In this document: in pieces, positions 27,063 to 35,308 of the stretch
How the letters are laid out: each line of letters opens with the position of its first letter
How positions within the stretch are numbered: the first letter of the stretch is position 1
Source: Rickettsiales bacterium
GTDB taxonomy: Bacteria; Pseudomonadota; Alphaproteobacteria; Rickettsiales; SXRF01
DNA length: 64,000 bases
Assembly: GCA_021299465.1 (NCBI GenBank)
Contig: JAJTHB010000011.1
Location: 1 to 64,000, forward strand
Direction: 5' to 3'
Notes under the pieces: generated by a model
Databases searched by the model: none
Told to the model about the DNA's origin: nothing
The model's input: only the letters and a program-made list of their open reading frames with translations
Position numbers and translations under genes: made by a program

Positions 27063-27500
27063 ATGGCTACAGGACTTCATATTGATCGCAAGGCGCCAAA
27101 TGTGGTGTTCATGACTGGTATTTTTGACGAAACGATGAAGCTCCTCACCGAAGCACACGAGTATTTCTTTCTTTTTGGCCAGGACGACCAGAATCGTATC
27201 GAAGAAAATCTGAAAACGCTGTATTCCTGCGAAATGTCGCGCATCACGCTGCGCCTGTCGTCGGTGATGGCATGGATCATGATTCAGCGCGCGGTCTTTT
27301 CCGGTAAATTGCAGGCGCAGGAAGCTGCCAATCGTTACGGCCTTGATTTCCGTGACATCTGCCTGGTTGATAACCGAGTGTTGCACGGTGTATTGCCTAG
27401 CTATGTTTGTTTGCTCCTTGACCGAAGCCTTGAGCTTTATGAGCGCGTGATGCGCCTTGATGATAACATCAAAGAGCAATATAGCGGCTCGATACACTAA
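27063..27500 (+). CDS. DUF1465-family protein, RcdA-like
   Basis: The 145 residues match the alphaproteobacterial DUF1465 family, which as I recall includes Caulobacter RcdA, the adaptor needed for regulated ClpXP degradation of CtrA. Recognisable blocks are the helix FDETMKLLTEAHEYFF, MSRITLRLSSVMAWIMIQRAV and SYVCLLLDRSLELYERVMRLD; the mostly helical make-up fits the three-helix RcdA fold. The start has GTAAGGAA 12-15 bases upstream. It lies alone on the plus strand between addB and addA (minus), five bases from the addB stop. If it is RcdA it implies a CtrA-type cell-cycle circuit; orthology versus paralogy cannot be decided here. Confidence 0.8.
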   Translation: MATGLHIDRKAPNVVFMTGIFDETMKLLTEAHEYFFLFGQDDQNRIEENLKTLYSCEMSRITLRLSSVMAWIMIQRAVFSGKLQAQEAANRYGLDFRDICLVDNRVLHGVLPSYVCLLLDRSLELYERVMRLDDNIKEQYSGSIH

Positions 27501-27505
27501 GCTCA

Positions 27506-30412
27506 TCATAGACTATCCCACTCTGCACGCCGATTTAAATGCTCATAGGCGCTGCCCCGAAAACCAATTGTCGGATCGTCATGGCTTTCAAATGCATAAT
27601 CAGGATCGCGGTAGCGCTTGATAACCTCCGTGAGCTTTTCCCTAGCCTGACCAAGATCAGTTATCACCTGCTGACTAACACAATCACTCACACGCCCTGC
27701 AAGCCGCCAGTAATGAAGCGTGTAGCTCGCATAATCATGCGGCATGCTGTGCCCATCAACGAGCAGTTCGCCATGAGATAAGCATAGCGCGTAAAGCGCC
27801 AGTTGATTTATTTCAGCTCGGTCAATATCCGCCTTAGTGGGCGGGCTTCCCGTTTTATAATCGACAATGCCGATGGTGCCATCATGGCGAATATCCAACC
27901 GATCAATCCGTGAGGTAATGGCAAAATGACTATCGCCGCAAGGCAATTGCCACTTAACATTTTGTTCGGCAAGCACCGTGCTTGATAAAACCCTGCTTTC
28001 GCGCTCCGCCTGCTCAAGCCAGGGTAGTATCGATTCAAAACGCGGCCACCACAGCGCTTTAACTGCCGGCCAATGCAGCATCTGGGCAAAAGCCACCATA
28101 GCGCATTCACGAAGCTCATTTCGAATATTTGCTGGCAAACCCTTTGGGTGGCGTTTGCTAAATTGCTCCATCGTGCGATGGATAACCTGCCCGAAATGCT
28201 TGCTAGATGGCTCTTCTTCCAGGGGATCCAGCGGTCTTAACCGCAAGATTGTCTCGGCGTAACAGTCATAGGGATTACGTGTAAATTTCTCAATGGCGGT
28301 GGTGCTGAGCGATGTCGGCCGCATCGCTATGGGCGGTAAAGGCTTGGGTTTAGTGTAGGCAGGAAGCAATTCGGGTTTATCCAAGAACGATAGAAGTGTC
28401 CGGTAATGATCAGTTACCTGCATCGATTGCCACAACTCTGGTTGCTGACCTTCGACCAGAATCTGCATACGCACCAACCAGCGCGAAGGCACTTGCACCA
28501 CGCCCGATATCTTGCGCGCACGTGTTAAAAAAACCTCGCCACTTGCCATAAGCTGGAACACATCATGCGCCGATTGCCCTATGCTTCGCTCAAGGGGCGG
28601 CAAACCAAAATCAGCTCTCATCGAATGGCTAAGCCATGGATTGCCCTGTAACGGCGACGGCCAGATGCCTTCATTAAGGCCGGCAAGAATCACGCGGTCA
28701 TAGTTTTGTAGCCGCGCTTCCATCGGGCTTAGAATTGACACACGCGGGTGCTGGCCAAACGAAGGCCTGAAGACATGCTGTGAGAGCATCGAGCGAAATA
28801 ATGCGCCGTATGAAGAGGGCTGAATTGCTGGCAGGTAATGCACTGCAGCCATGATCTCCGTAAGCGCCTCGGCAAGTTTATTGCCTGATTCTTTTTTCCA
28901 GAGAACTTCTGCGCCGTCCTCATGATTGGTGGATGCTAACGCTTCGCAGAATGCAATGTGGGCATGCATCAACTCTGAAACCTCGGCGCGCGGAAGATCA
29001 TGAAGTCGCCGCAGTGGCGATGAAATGCGCTCAAGCTGGCGAAGCAGATGAGCCAGATCAGGATTGCCACAAAGCGATGCCATATGCTCGAGCGAATCAT
29101 GTCGCCTCAGGCCACGAAGCAGTTTCACTTCTAATTCTCTTGATAATGCTCGGCACTGAGCACTATCAATACCCAATCCCACCAGTGGATGGCGCAGCAA
29201 CGCAAGTAACACCACTGGGGAAAGATCAGAATCTATCCAGCTCACCGCAAGCTGCATTAACCCACCCGCAGGAGTATCCAGAAGGGGTATGCCGGCTGAA
29301 TCATCAACATGAACTCCGAAGCGCTGCATCTGCGCGATTACCATGGTTGCCAGCGCGCGATCCGGCGTGACTAACGCAACCGTTTTATCAGGATCTTCAA
29401 GCGCTTCCCGCAGCAATACGGCAATGAATCTTGCTTCCTCTGATTGTGTGTCCGCTATCAATAGCCTGATGGGCTGTAATGCTTCTGCCGGAATGGATGG
29501 GTGCTTTTTCCAGCGCGCAGTTGCCTCTGCGGGTGCAAATACCAATCGCAGCATGTCTTGTCTTGCATCAGGACGTAAGGATAACGGCCTGACATCTGCG
29601 CGAGCCAATCCAATACGCTCCAGCAATTCTTTAAACGCATATTGTGGATGGGTCGGTGTCAGCGCCTCCCAATCAGACGCACTTAGTTCCTGATCAAGCC
29701 CCGGGAGTATCACCACACCATCCGGCAAACATGAAATTGCGCCAAGCAGTGCTGCGGTCGCTGGCTGGCTACCAGTTGAACCTGCAGCAATCACTGGGTA
29801 AGGTGGTGGCTGACTGCGCCAGAGCGAGGCGAGTGATAGATAAGCCTGATGACGTTGCCTTGACGCATCAACCAGACCCTCCTCTTCAAGAATTCTTGGC
29901 CAATGCTGAGTGAGGAGTTTCAGGAAATCAAGCGTGCGCTGCCAATGGGCCGATAGATGATCCGGCGCCAGTTTCGTTAATGCCCCCATATCGAGTTCAT
30001 GCCGTATGGCGTCATCCATGAAGCTTGCAAGCTCTCTGGCTAACTCAAAGGCATGGGCTGGGCTATAATCCTGCTCCAATGCCAGAATAAGTTTAGTGAG
30101 TAAAAATTGTCGCCGCTGCGGCGAAATGCTGGCCTGTGGGGAAATATCCGGCATCCAGACGGGTGAGCCAGCATCCAGATCATCAACCAGATCGCCAAGT
30201 GAGTGAATTCTCGGTAGCAGCTGTGGTTTACCGCCGGAGATACGCAAAAAAGTTTCGCGCAGGGCACGGCATGAGCGACGATTTGGTAGCAAAACCAGCG
30301 TTTCCGCCAGCTTAAGCGGTGACTGGCCGTGATTCTGCATGAGCCAGGTTGCCAGCACTTCAAGAAAGGGCTCACCTGATGGAATCGCAATGCAATTTGC
30401 CTTATTATTCAT
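27506..30412 (-). CDS. addB: Double-strand break repair protein AddB
   Basis: Partner of AddA: an inactivated helicase fold that scans for Chi-like sites, with its own nuclease domain. The 968 residues show ETLVLLPNRRSCRALRETF near 38, VALVTPDRALATMVIAQMQ near 345, RVSILSPMEARLQNYDRVIL and LAGLNEGIWPSP near 572-590, and the C-terminal nuclease motif ITSRIDRLDIRHDG...GIVDYKTGSPPTKAD near 860. Those blocks are diagnostic of the alphaproteobacterial AddB. It diverges from the RepA-like gene across 42 bases, and its stop is five bases from the convergent rcdA stop. Confidence 0.93.
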   Translation of the reverse strand: MNNKANCIAIPSGEPFLEVLATWLMQNHGQSPLKLAETLVLLPNRRSCRALRETFLRISGGKPQLLPRIHSLGDLVDDLDAGSPVWMPDISPQASISPQRRQFLLTKLILALEQDYSPAHAFELARELASFMDDAIRHELDMGALTKLAPDHLSAHWQRTLDFLKLLTQHWPRILEEEGLVDASRQRHQAYLSLASLWRSQPPPYPVIAAGSTGSQPATAALLGAISCLPDGVVILPGLDQELSASDWEALTPTHPQYAFKELLERIGLARADVRPLSLRPDARQDMLRLVFAPAEATARWKKHPSIPAEALQPIRLLIADTQSEEARFIAVLLREALEDPDKTVALVTPDRALATMVIAQMQRFGVHVDDSAGIPLLDTPAGGLMQLAVSWIDSDLSPVVLLALLRHPLVGLGIDSAQCRALSRELEVKLLRGLRRHDSLEHMASLCGNPDLAHLLRQLERISSPLRRLHDLPRAEVSELMHAHIAFCEALASTNHEDGAEVLWKKESGNKLAEALTEIMAAVHYLPAIQPSSYGALFRSMLSQHVFRPSFGQHPRVSILSPMEARLQNYDRVILAGLNEGIWPSPLQGNPWLSHSMRADFGLPPLERSIGQSAHDVFQLMASGEVFLTRARKISGVVQVPSRWLVRMQILVEGQQPELWQSMQVTDHYRTLLSFLDKPELLPAYTKPKPLPPIAMRPTSLSTTAIEKFTRNPYDCYAETILRLRPLDPLEEEPSSKHFGQVIHRTMEQFSKRHPKGLPANIRNELRECAMVAFAQMLHWPAVKALWWPRFESILPWLEQAERESRVLSSTVLAEQNVKWQLPCGDSHFAITSRIDRLDIRHDGTIGIVDYKTGSPPTKADIDRAEINQLALYALCLSHGELLVDGHSMPHDYASYTLHYWRLAGRVSDCVSQQVITDLGQAREKLTEVIKRYRDPDYAFESHDDPTIGFRGSAYEHLNRRAEWDSL

Positions 30413-30454
30413 GATATTTTAATACATCAAACGCACACTGGAATCGAACATAAT

Positions 30455-32113
30455 ATGGCTATCGCTCCGCTAGAATCTGTATCTTCCATGATCCGCCAGG
30501 AATTGGCGATGCTTTGGGCTGCGCACCATGCGGTCGGGCTTAAAGGATATATGCAGCTTTATAGCCCCAAAACACAAATACCTTTTCGCTCGAAAGAGGC
30601 GGGCGTGGAATTCTGGTTTGGATCTGATGACGTAGACGCCGCTATTGACCAGATTATTCAGTTTTATAATCAGGGACAGCTTCCTAATACACCATTGCTG
30701 CTCAACCCGATCGTTCACCATAAAAATACCGATGGGTCTTATCAACCAGTTGGTTCCGGTATTATCTGGTGCAGCGCCTTGTCGCTCGGGGTTGATGTGC
30801 TGAAAGATGAATCCGCCTCGCGCATCTGGCAACTTGGGCTCCTCGCCAGTACCTTCCATCGCGGCGATAACGAACGCGCCGGTTTAAAAATCATCGGTAT
30901 TTGTGATGAAGCACAACCGGTCATTGATGGTGAAATCAGGGTGCGTGGCTGCCAGGAAGTATACGAACTGGCTCATATTAGCAGTGATCAGTATAAGTAT
31001 AGCTACCTCTTATCTGGCATTTCTTACCTTACCAACAATGGGCTTTTCCAGCATCCAAGCTTTGAAAATCTTTTTTCAAACGAAGACAACCCATCCAACA
31101 ATCCCAAGATTCTGGTCGAAAAAAAGGCCCTATCAGTACAAAAAATACTGGATGCCGCCTATTGCTGGAATGCTTATGAACGGCATCATTCGCTGTATGA
31201 AAAATTTGGTACGAATCCGGACAATGTTGCAGAAAATATGCGCTTCTTTGACATGGTGGCGCATGATGTTGAATTATTCGATGCCACCGGCCCGATGCGA
31301 AAAGATGCCGATGATATGTTTGAGTTCATCGTGCCGGGCCTTATTCCTCGCGGCAGTGTCACGCTGCTTGCTGGAACCGGCGGCAGCGGCAAAAGCAGCC
31401 TGGCCCATCTTCTATGTGTGCTTGCCGCAACGGATTACGAGCCAGGCCAGGAAGCGCCACGCTGGCTTGGACAAAGGCTTGCGATTGAGAAATGCCAGGG
31501 TATCTCGATTTATTTTGCTGGTGAAGATGGCCCACCAATTATCAATGCCCGCGCGTCGATTTTTGATCCTAAAGGTCGCGCACGTCGCCTGATGTTCCAG
31601 CGCACTGATTTCGGCGATGGCACAAACTTTTCTGGGCATCTGAAGCGGCTCTATAAAGTGCCCGACGTGCCGATCATGGTCATTGATCCGGCAAGAAAAT
31701 ATCTTACCGGTGAAGAAGATGATTCTCAGGCTGTCAGTGATTTCTTTGAGGCAGCAGAAGAATTTGCAATCAAGAAAAATTGCGCCGTGGTGGTGGTTCA
31801 CCATCTGCAGAAGGCCGCGAAGCCTAACTCTGCCTCTGATGTGCTGGATATGATTCGTGGATCACAGGTATTTATTGATCGTTCGCGTGTGATCATCGGC
31901 ATGTTCCGCGATGGGCCTTACACAATTGCGGGACTTGCGAAAAACAACATTCCACCCAATATGGGCATGGTAACGGAAGAACGTGTATTTGCTCGTGATC
32001 CAAAACGCTTGCAGCTCGTCTGGCTGCCAGGCCACGAGGGCGTTCGCAACGCTAACCTCACCACAGAAGAAATCGAAAAAATCTCTGAAGCAGCCCGCGA
32101 AGAAGGGCGTTAA
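30455..32113 (+). CDS. RepA-like AAA/RecA-fold ATPase
   Basis: The C-terminal half is a RecA-fold ATPase of the RepA/AAA_25 group: Walker A LLAGTGGSGKSSLAHLL near 308, EDGPPIINAR near 352, Walker B VPIMVIDPARKYLTGEEDDS near 406, VVVVHHLQKAA near 445 and DMIRGSQVFIDRSRVIIGM. Plasmid RepA members are replicative hexameric helicases. The N-terminal roughly 290 residues show no domain I can name. There are no iterons or other origin signals around it, so a chromosomal role is more likely than plasmid replication. It diverges from addB, and its stop codon overlaps (TTAA) that of the convergent small lipoprotein at the end of the T4SS operon. Confidence 0.78.
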   Translation: MAIAPLESVSSMIRQELAMLWAAHHAVGLKGYMQLYSPKTQIPFRSKEAGVEFWFGSDDVDAAIDQIIQFYNQGQLPNTPLLLNPIVHHKNTDGSYQPVGSGIIWCSALSLGVDVLKDESASRIWQLGLLASTFHRGDNERAGLKIIGICDEAQPVIDGEIRVRGCQEVYELAHISSDQYKYSYLLSGISYLTNNGLFQHPSFENLFSNEDNPSNNPKILVEKKALSVQKILDAAYCWNAYERHHSLYEKFGTNPDNVAENMRFFDMVAHDVELFDATGPMRKDADDMFEFIVPGLIPRGSVTLLAGTGGSGKSSLAHLLCVLAATDYEPGQEAPRWLGQRLAIEKCQGISIYFAGEDGPPIINARASIFDPKGRARRLMFQRTDFGDGTNFSGHLKRLYKVPDVPIMVIDPARKYLTGEEDDSQAVSDFFEAAEEFAIKKNCAVVVVHHLQKAAKPNSASDVLDMIRGSQVFIDRSRVIIGMFRDGPYTIAGLAKNNIPPNMGMVTEERVFARDPKRLQLVWLPGHEGVRNANLTTEEIEKISEAAREEGR

Positions 32114-32247
32114 GCACGATCCTGATTGACCGGACGGCGGTCACAAGGCCCATCTTCAGCACTCACGCAGGGGCTTTTCAAATCCTCAACTTTGTTGCTG
32201 CACGCAGGTGCGATCAAAACCAACGATAACAAAAGAAGCACTCTCAT
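32110..32247 (-). CDS. Tiny lipoprotein at the end of the T4SS operon (VirB7-like candidate)
   Basis: A 45-residue frame with signal MRVLLLLSLVLIAPAC, one Cys at the lipobox-like position, then a short mature part SNKVEDLKSPC...GPCDRRPVN with two further Cys. The start at 32247 has AGGAG seven bases upstream; an ATG at 32253 is too close to it. It follows the last virB6 gene by 53 bases on the same strand. Size, lipoprotein signal, extra Cys and position fit VirB7, which stabilises VirB9 in the outer-membrane core complex, but VirB7 proteins share almost no sequence, so the name is inference. An entry-exclusion-type small lipoprotein is the alternative. Confidence 0.62.
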   Translation of the reverse strand: MRVLLLLSLVLIAPACSNKVEDLKSPCVSAEDGPCDRRPVNQDRA

Positions 32248-32300
32248 CTTCATTCTCCTAAATGCCACATGAATATATGTTAAAAGCACGCGTTATTCAA

Positions 32301-33815
32301 CTATCGCCTTCCTGGACCACCACGGTTGGTTGGCATGTTTTGCATTGCCTCCTTCACCGTATCCATCATACCCTTCTTAGCAAGTTCATTTCTGGCCTTA
32401 TCAAAACTGCCCGCTGAAGGGGCCCCGGTAGAACCGCCCGGGGTTGGCCTTGAACCAACACCACCCGCTGCTGCAGGACTACCGCTTCCACCACCGCCAG
32501 AGCCACCACTCATCCAGTCCGATAGCGGGCCTTGGAAGTCTGAGAGCTTGGTGCTGGCGCTCGCAATCTCGTTGGCAATCATCGTCACTACATTATTAAA
32601 CCTGCCCGCGAGTTCAGCCAGAATAAGGAAAATAATAATCGACATGATATCAATCGGGAAGATAGGCGCGGTTGCATTACCCGGAATGCCTGTGAAGTCA
32701 TAGTTTCCTGAATAAGGCTCCCAGTTTCCTGATGAGTTTCTAACCGCAAACCGCCAGTAATGGACTGCAAATGGCGTTCCGCGAACACTATCCATCCATT
32801 CGGTCCAGCAGACGGGCGTTTTGAGGATGTTGTTGATGGAGGCCTGAAGTAGCGCCACGAAAAATGCAAAGAATAAAAAGACAAAAATAGGTTGCAGACA
32901 CGCATTCACCAGCTGGTTAAGCCAGCCATCAAAAAGATGGCGGGTGCGGTCGAAGAGCAGGAAGGCAATGAATAGTGGCGCGAGTGCAATCAGCAGCATC
33001 TTAAGCACCAGCCCCATCAGGTACACCCATATGGCACTAAATAATGCCTTCAGCATCGCCCCTAACGATAATAAGATAAGTATCCCAAACATTAAACCAT
33101 AAGGGCCAGTAAAGAAGGTGGCGAGTATGGTGACCGCCATCTTTGCGGATATTGCCGTCGCGATCAACCCATCCAGCGCCTTAAAGGGTGCTGCCTGATC
33201 ATAAGGCGCCGATACACCTCCCACCATGATCACGGTAGCCTGCGCTATAATGGCATCCGTGCCATCGACAAAAAACAATATAAGCGTGTCATAAACGCTA
33301 AGCCACCAGCTTGGATTGATGATAACAAAGCCGGCAACGACACCAAACTTAAGCATGCGCATGAAGAAATCATAGACCGTAACCTGCACCATGCCGAATG
33401 TGAATAACACACCGTAAACGGCAATATAGATCGTCATAGCAACACTTACCGCAGTAGAAAACGAGCTGCTCTCCAGCAGATTTCTATACATTGGGTAAAC
33501 CGTTGCAGTTAGCACACTCCTGATATCCAGAACAATCCTTGAAATCATTCCGCTACCTGGCGTAATCACTGCATAAGGCACGTCGAATTGCGGGTCAAAT
33601 GTACAGGTTCCGGGAGGACGGCTTGGCGGTGGTGGCGTGGCTGCCCAAACCTCTGCAGGCAGCGCCAAGGTAACCAATATCACCAAGGCTAATGCCACCA
33701 GAGAATACATGGCAATAAGTCGAGACTTTATGCTTCGTAGGCTCAATGAATGAGGCTGCGCTGCATTATACTTGTTTTTATTATTTGTTTTTTCTTGCAT
33801 GTTTGCGCTCATCAT
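32301..33815 (-). CDS. VirB6/TrbL-family T4SS membrane protein (third copy)
   Basis: Polytopic inner-membrane component of the vir-type translocation channel. The 504 residues start with a polar cytosolic stretch and a signal-like hydrophobic segment (about 34-55, MYSLVALALVILVTLALPAE). A periplasmic loop rich in Pro and about six membrane segments follow between 110 and 330, with the family's cluster of Trp/Phe near SIWVYLMGLVLKMLLIALAP and FDRTRHLFDGWLNQ. The end (about 430-504) is a Gly/Ser/Pro-rich low-complexity tail. It overlaps the preceding virB6 copy by four bases. Identity as VirB6 rests on topology, this block and operon position. Confidence 0.85.
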   Translation of the reverse strand: MMSANMQEKTNNKNKYNAAQPHSLSLRSIKSRLIAMYSLVALALVILVTLALPAEVWAATPPPPSRPPGTCTFDPQFDVPYAVITPGSGMISRIVLDIRSVLTATVYPMYRNLLESSSFSTAVSVAMTIYIAVYGVLFTFGMVQVTVYDFFMRMLKFGVVAGFVIINPSWWLSVYDTLILFFVDGTDAIIAQATVIMVGGVSAPYDQAAPFKALDGLIATAISAKMAVTILATFFTGPYGLMFGILILLSLGAMLKALFSAIWVYLMGLVLKMLLIALAPLFIAFLLFDRTRHLFDGWLNQLVNACLQPIFVFLFFAFFVALLQASINNILKTPVCWTEWMDSVRGTPFAVHYWRFAVRNSSGNWEPYSGNYDFTGIPGNATAPIFPIDIMSIIIFLILAELAGRFNNVVTMIANEIASASTKLSDFQGPLSDWMSGGSGGGGSGSPAAAGGVGSRPTPGGSTGAPSAGSFDKARNELAKKGMMDTVKEAMQNMPTNRGGPGRR

Positions 33816-35308
33816 GACGGTTTACCGAGGCTTGTAATAGCTTTTCTCATGCCACTTTCCAGCGTAGCAGCAGGAGCACCGATATTAATGCTTGCTTTCG
33901 CAATACCTTGTACCACACCCGGAATAAGGTTAAGCATGGATTTCAGCAGTGCCGAGAAAATCCAGAGTGAAACAAAACCAAGCACAAGCTGTTGCTCAAC
34001 TTTTGTTCCTGAAGGCCCAAAGTTAACCCCGGGTGCCACAATAAAGCTCGTGGCATCCATCGCTCTTCGGGCATAAGGGTTAATGAATGTCTGCACCGAT
34101 GGGCTGCCGACGATATCCGTTTTAGTAATATCTTCAAAATCCTGAGCCAGATTTGGATCAGAAGGCAGCAACCATGAAAACTTTGGCTCATTGATGCGCC
34201 AGTAAGCATCAAACTGCGGCTGGCCAGTCGGATCCAAACCACCCAAGATGATAAAGATGCGATCAATCAGCAGATCAAAAATGCCAATAAACATACCAAC
34301 AAAGGCAAAAACCATCATCGGAAGCAACATGGCCACCATCACGATTCGAAGCCATGAAGTGAAATAATTTTCTCGCGTATAAAAAAGTGCCATGGGAATA
34401 ATCAGTGGCGAGATAATGATCATAAACGCCAGCACGAGCACCGACGTTAGATACATAAACACCACGCGCAATATCACAAAGATGATATCGAGAAACGCCA
34501 TAACACCGGCAAGGAAGATCAATATACCGATGGTTGAAGAGAATGTTGCAGCGGAGACAAGCCCCATCAGACCGCTGGCCAAAACAAGGTTTTCGCCAAA
34601 GCCCATAAGGCGACCAAGAAACCTATCAATAAACACCCAAGGATAACAGGTCTGAAAGACGCCGCCAGACATGTATTTTATTGTTCTATTAGCCTCAGGC
34701 CAGATTCCTTCCAGTTGCACTTGTTGTGAAATTACAGCAGGCGGCGCACTCCATGAGGGAATGGTTACAAGACATACTAATTCATCCATTACAGCGAACA
34801 TCTTGAGTGCAAAACCGCCAAGGTTATAAGCGAAAAACCATACCAGCCCCAAGCGAATGAGAAAACCAATAGCTTTTGGCTTGAGATCAGGCTCGCCACC
34901 AAAAATGCGGATGCCAAAGACCATCACAGCAAACACAATCATCACCGCAACGAGTGGTGTCATGTATGTAGACATCGCGGGCAGGAAACCCTGTGTTGGG
35001 TTGTTTGGATTGACAACAGCGGTAACCACTGCACTTTTCAAACACGCCACAATTTTGGTGGTAAAATGCCATGGCTTGAATGTCACGGAAGGATTGACTT
35101 GGTTGTTACATTCATCAATCGTAAATTCTGGTGGATCAACAGGATCAACAGGCACTCCCCCTCCTGAGGAAAAACCACCACCTGGCGTAGCACCCGCAGA
35201 ACTTGCCATTGAAGAGGAGGCAGGCCACATCAATACTAAAAACAAAAACAGAACCGCCAATATCTGCCAGCCTAAATTGTTCTGTGTTTTTTTTATGCGC
35301 AGCATCAT
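33812..35308 (-). CDS. VirB6/TrbL-family T4SS membrane protein (second copy)
   Basis: The 498 residues begin with a signal-like segment (about 12-32, LGWQILAVLFLFLVLMWPAS) followed by a Gly/Pro-rich periplasmic start with CNNQVNPSVTFKPWHFTTK. A membrane block of about six helices (about 105-330) includes MTPLVAVMIVFAVMVFGIRI and VLVLAFMIIISPLIIPMALF plus FTSWLRIVMVAMLLPMMVF, the region most like the other copies. A periplasmic loop with INEPKFSWLLPSDPN and a last hydrophobic helix near 440 follow. It overlaps the genes on both sides by four bases. Tandem VirB6 paralogues of this kind are typical of rickettsial rvh systems. Confidence 0.85.
   Translation of the reverse strand: MMLRIKKTQNNLGWQILAVLFLFLVLMWPASSSMASSAGATPGGGFSSGGGVPVDPVDPPEFTIDECNNQVNPSVTFKPWHFTTKIVACLKSAVVTAVVNPNNPTQGFLPAMSTYMTPLVAVMIVFAVMVFGIRIFGGEPDLKPKAIGFLIRLGLVWFFAYNLGGFALKMFAVMDELVCLVTIPSWSAPPAVISQQVQLEGIWPEANRTIKYMSGGVFQTCYPWVFIDRFLGRLMGFGENLVLASGLMGLVSAATFSSTIGILIFLAGVMAFLDIIFVILRVVFMYLTSVLVLAFMIIISPLIIPMALFYTRENYFTSWLRIVMVAMLLPMMVFAFVGMFIGIFDLLIDRIFIILGGLDPTGQPQFDAYWRINEPKFSWLLPSDPNLAQDFEDITKTDIVGSPSVQTFINPYARRAMDATSFIVAPGVNFGPSGTKVEQQLVLGFVSLWIFSALLKSMLNLIPGVVQGIAKASINIGAPAATLESGMRKAITSLGKPS

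Noticed and set aside
30455-32113. Plasmid replication origin around the RepA-like gene
   Set aside because: No iterons, partition genes or origin-like A+T-rich repeats in the surrounding sequence, and the neighbours are chromosomal repair genes.
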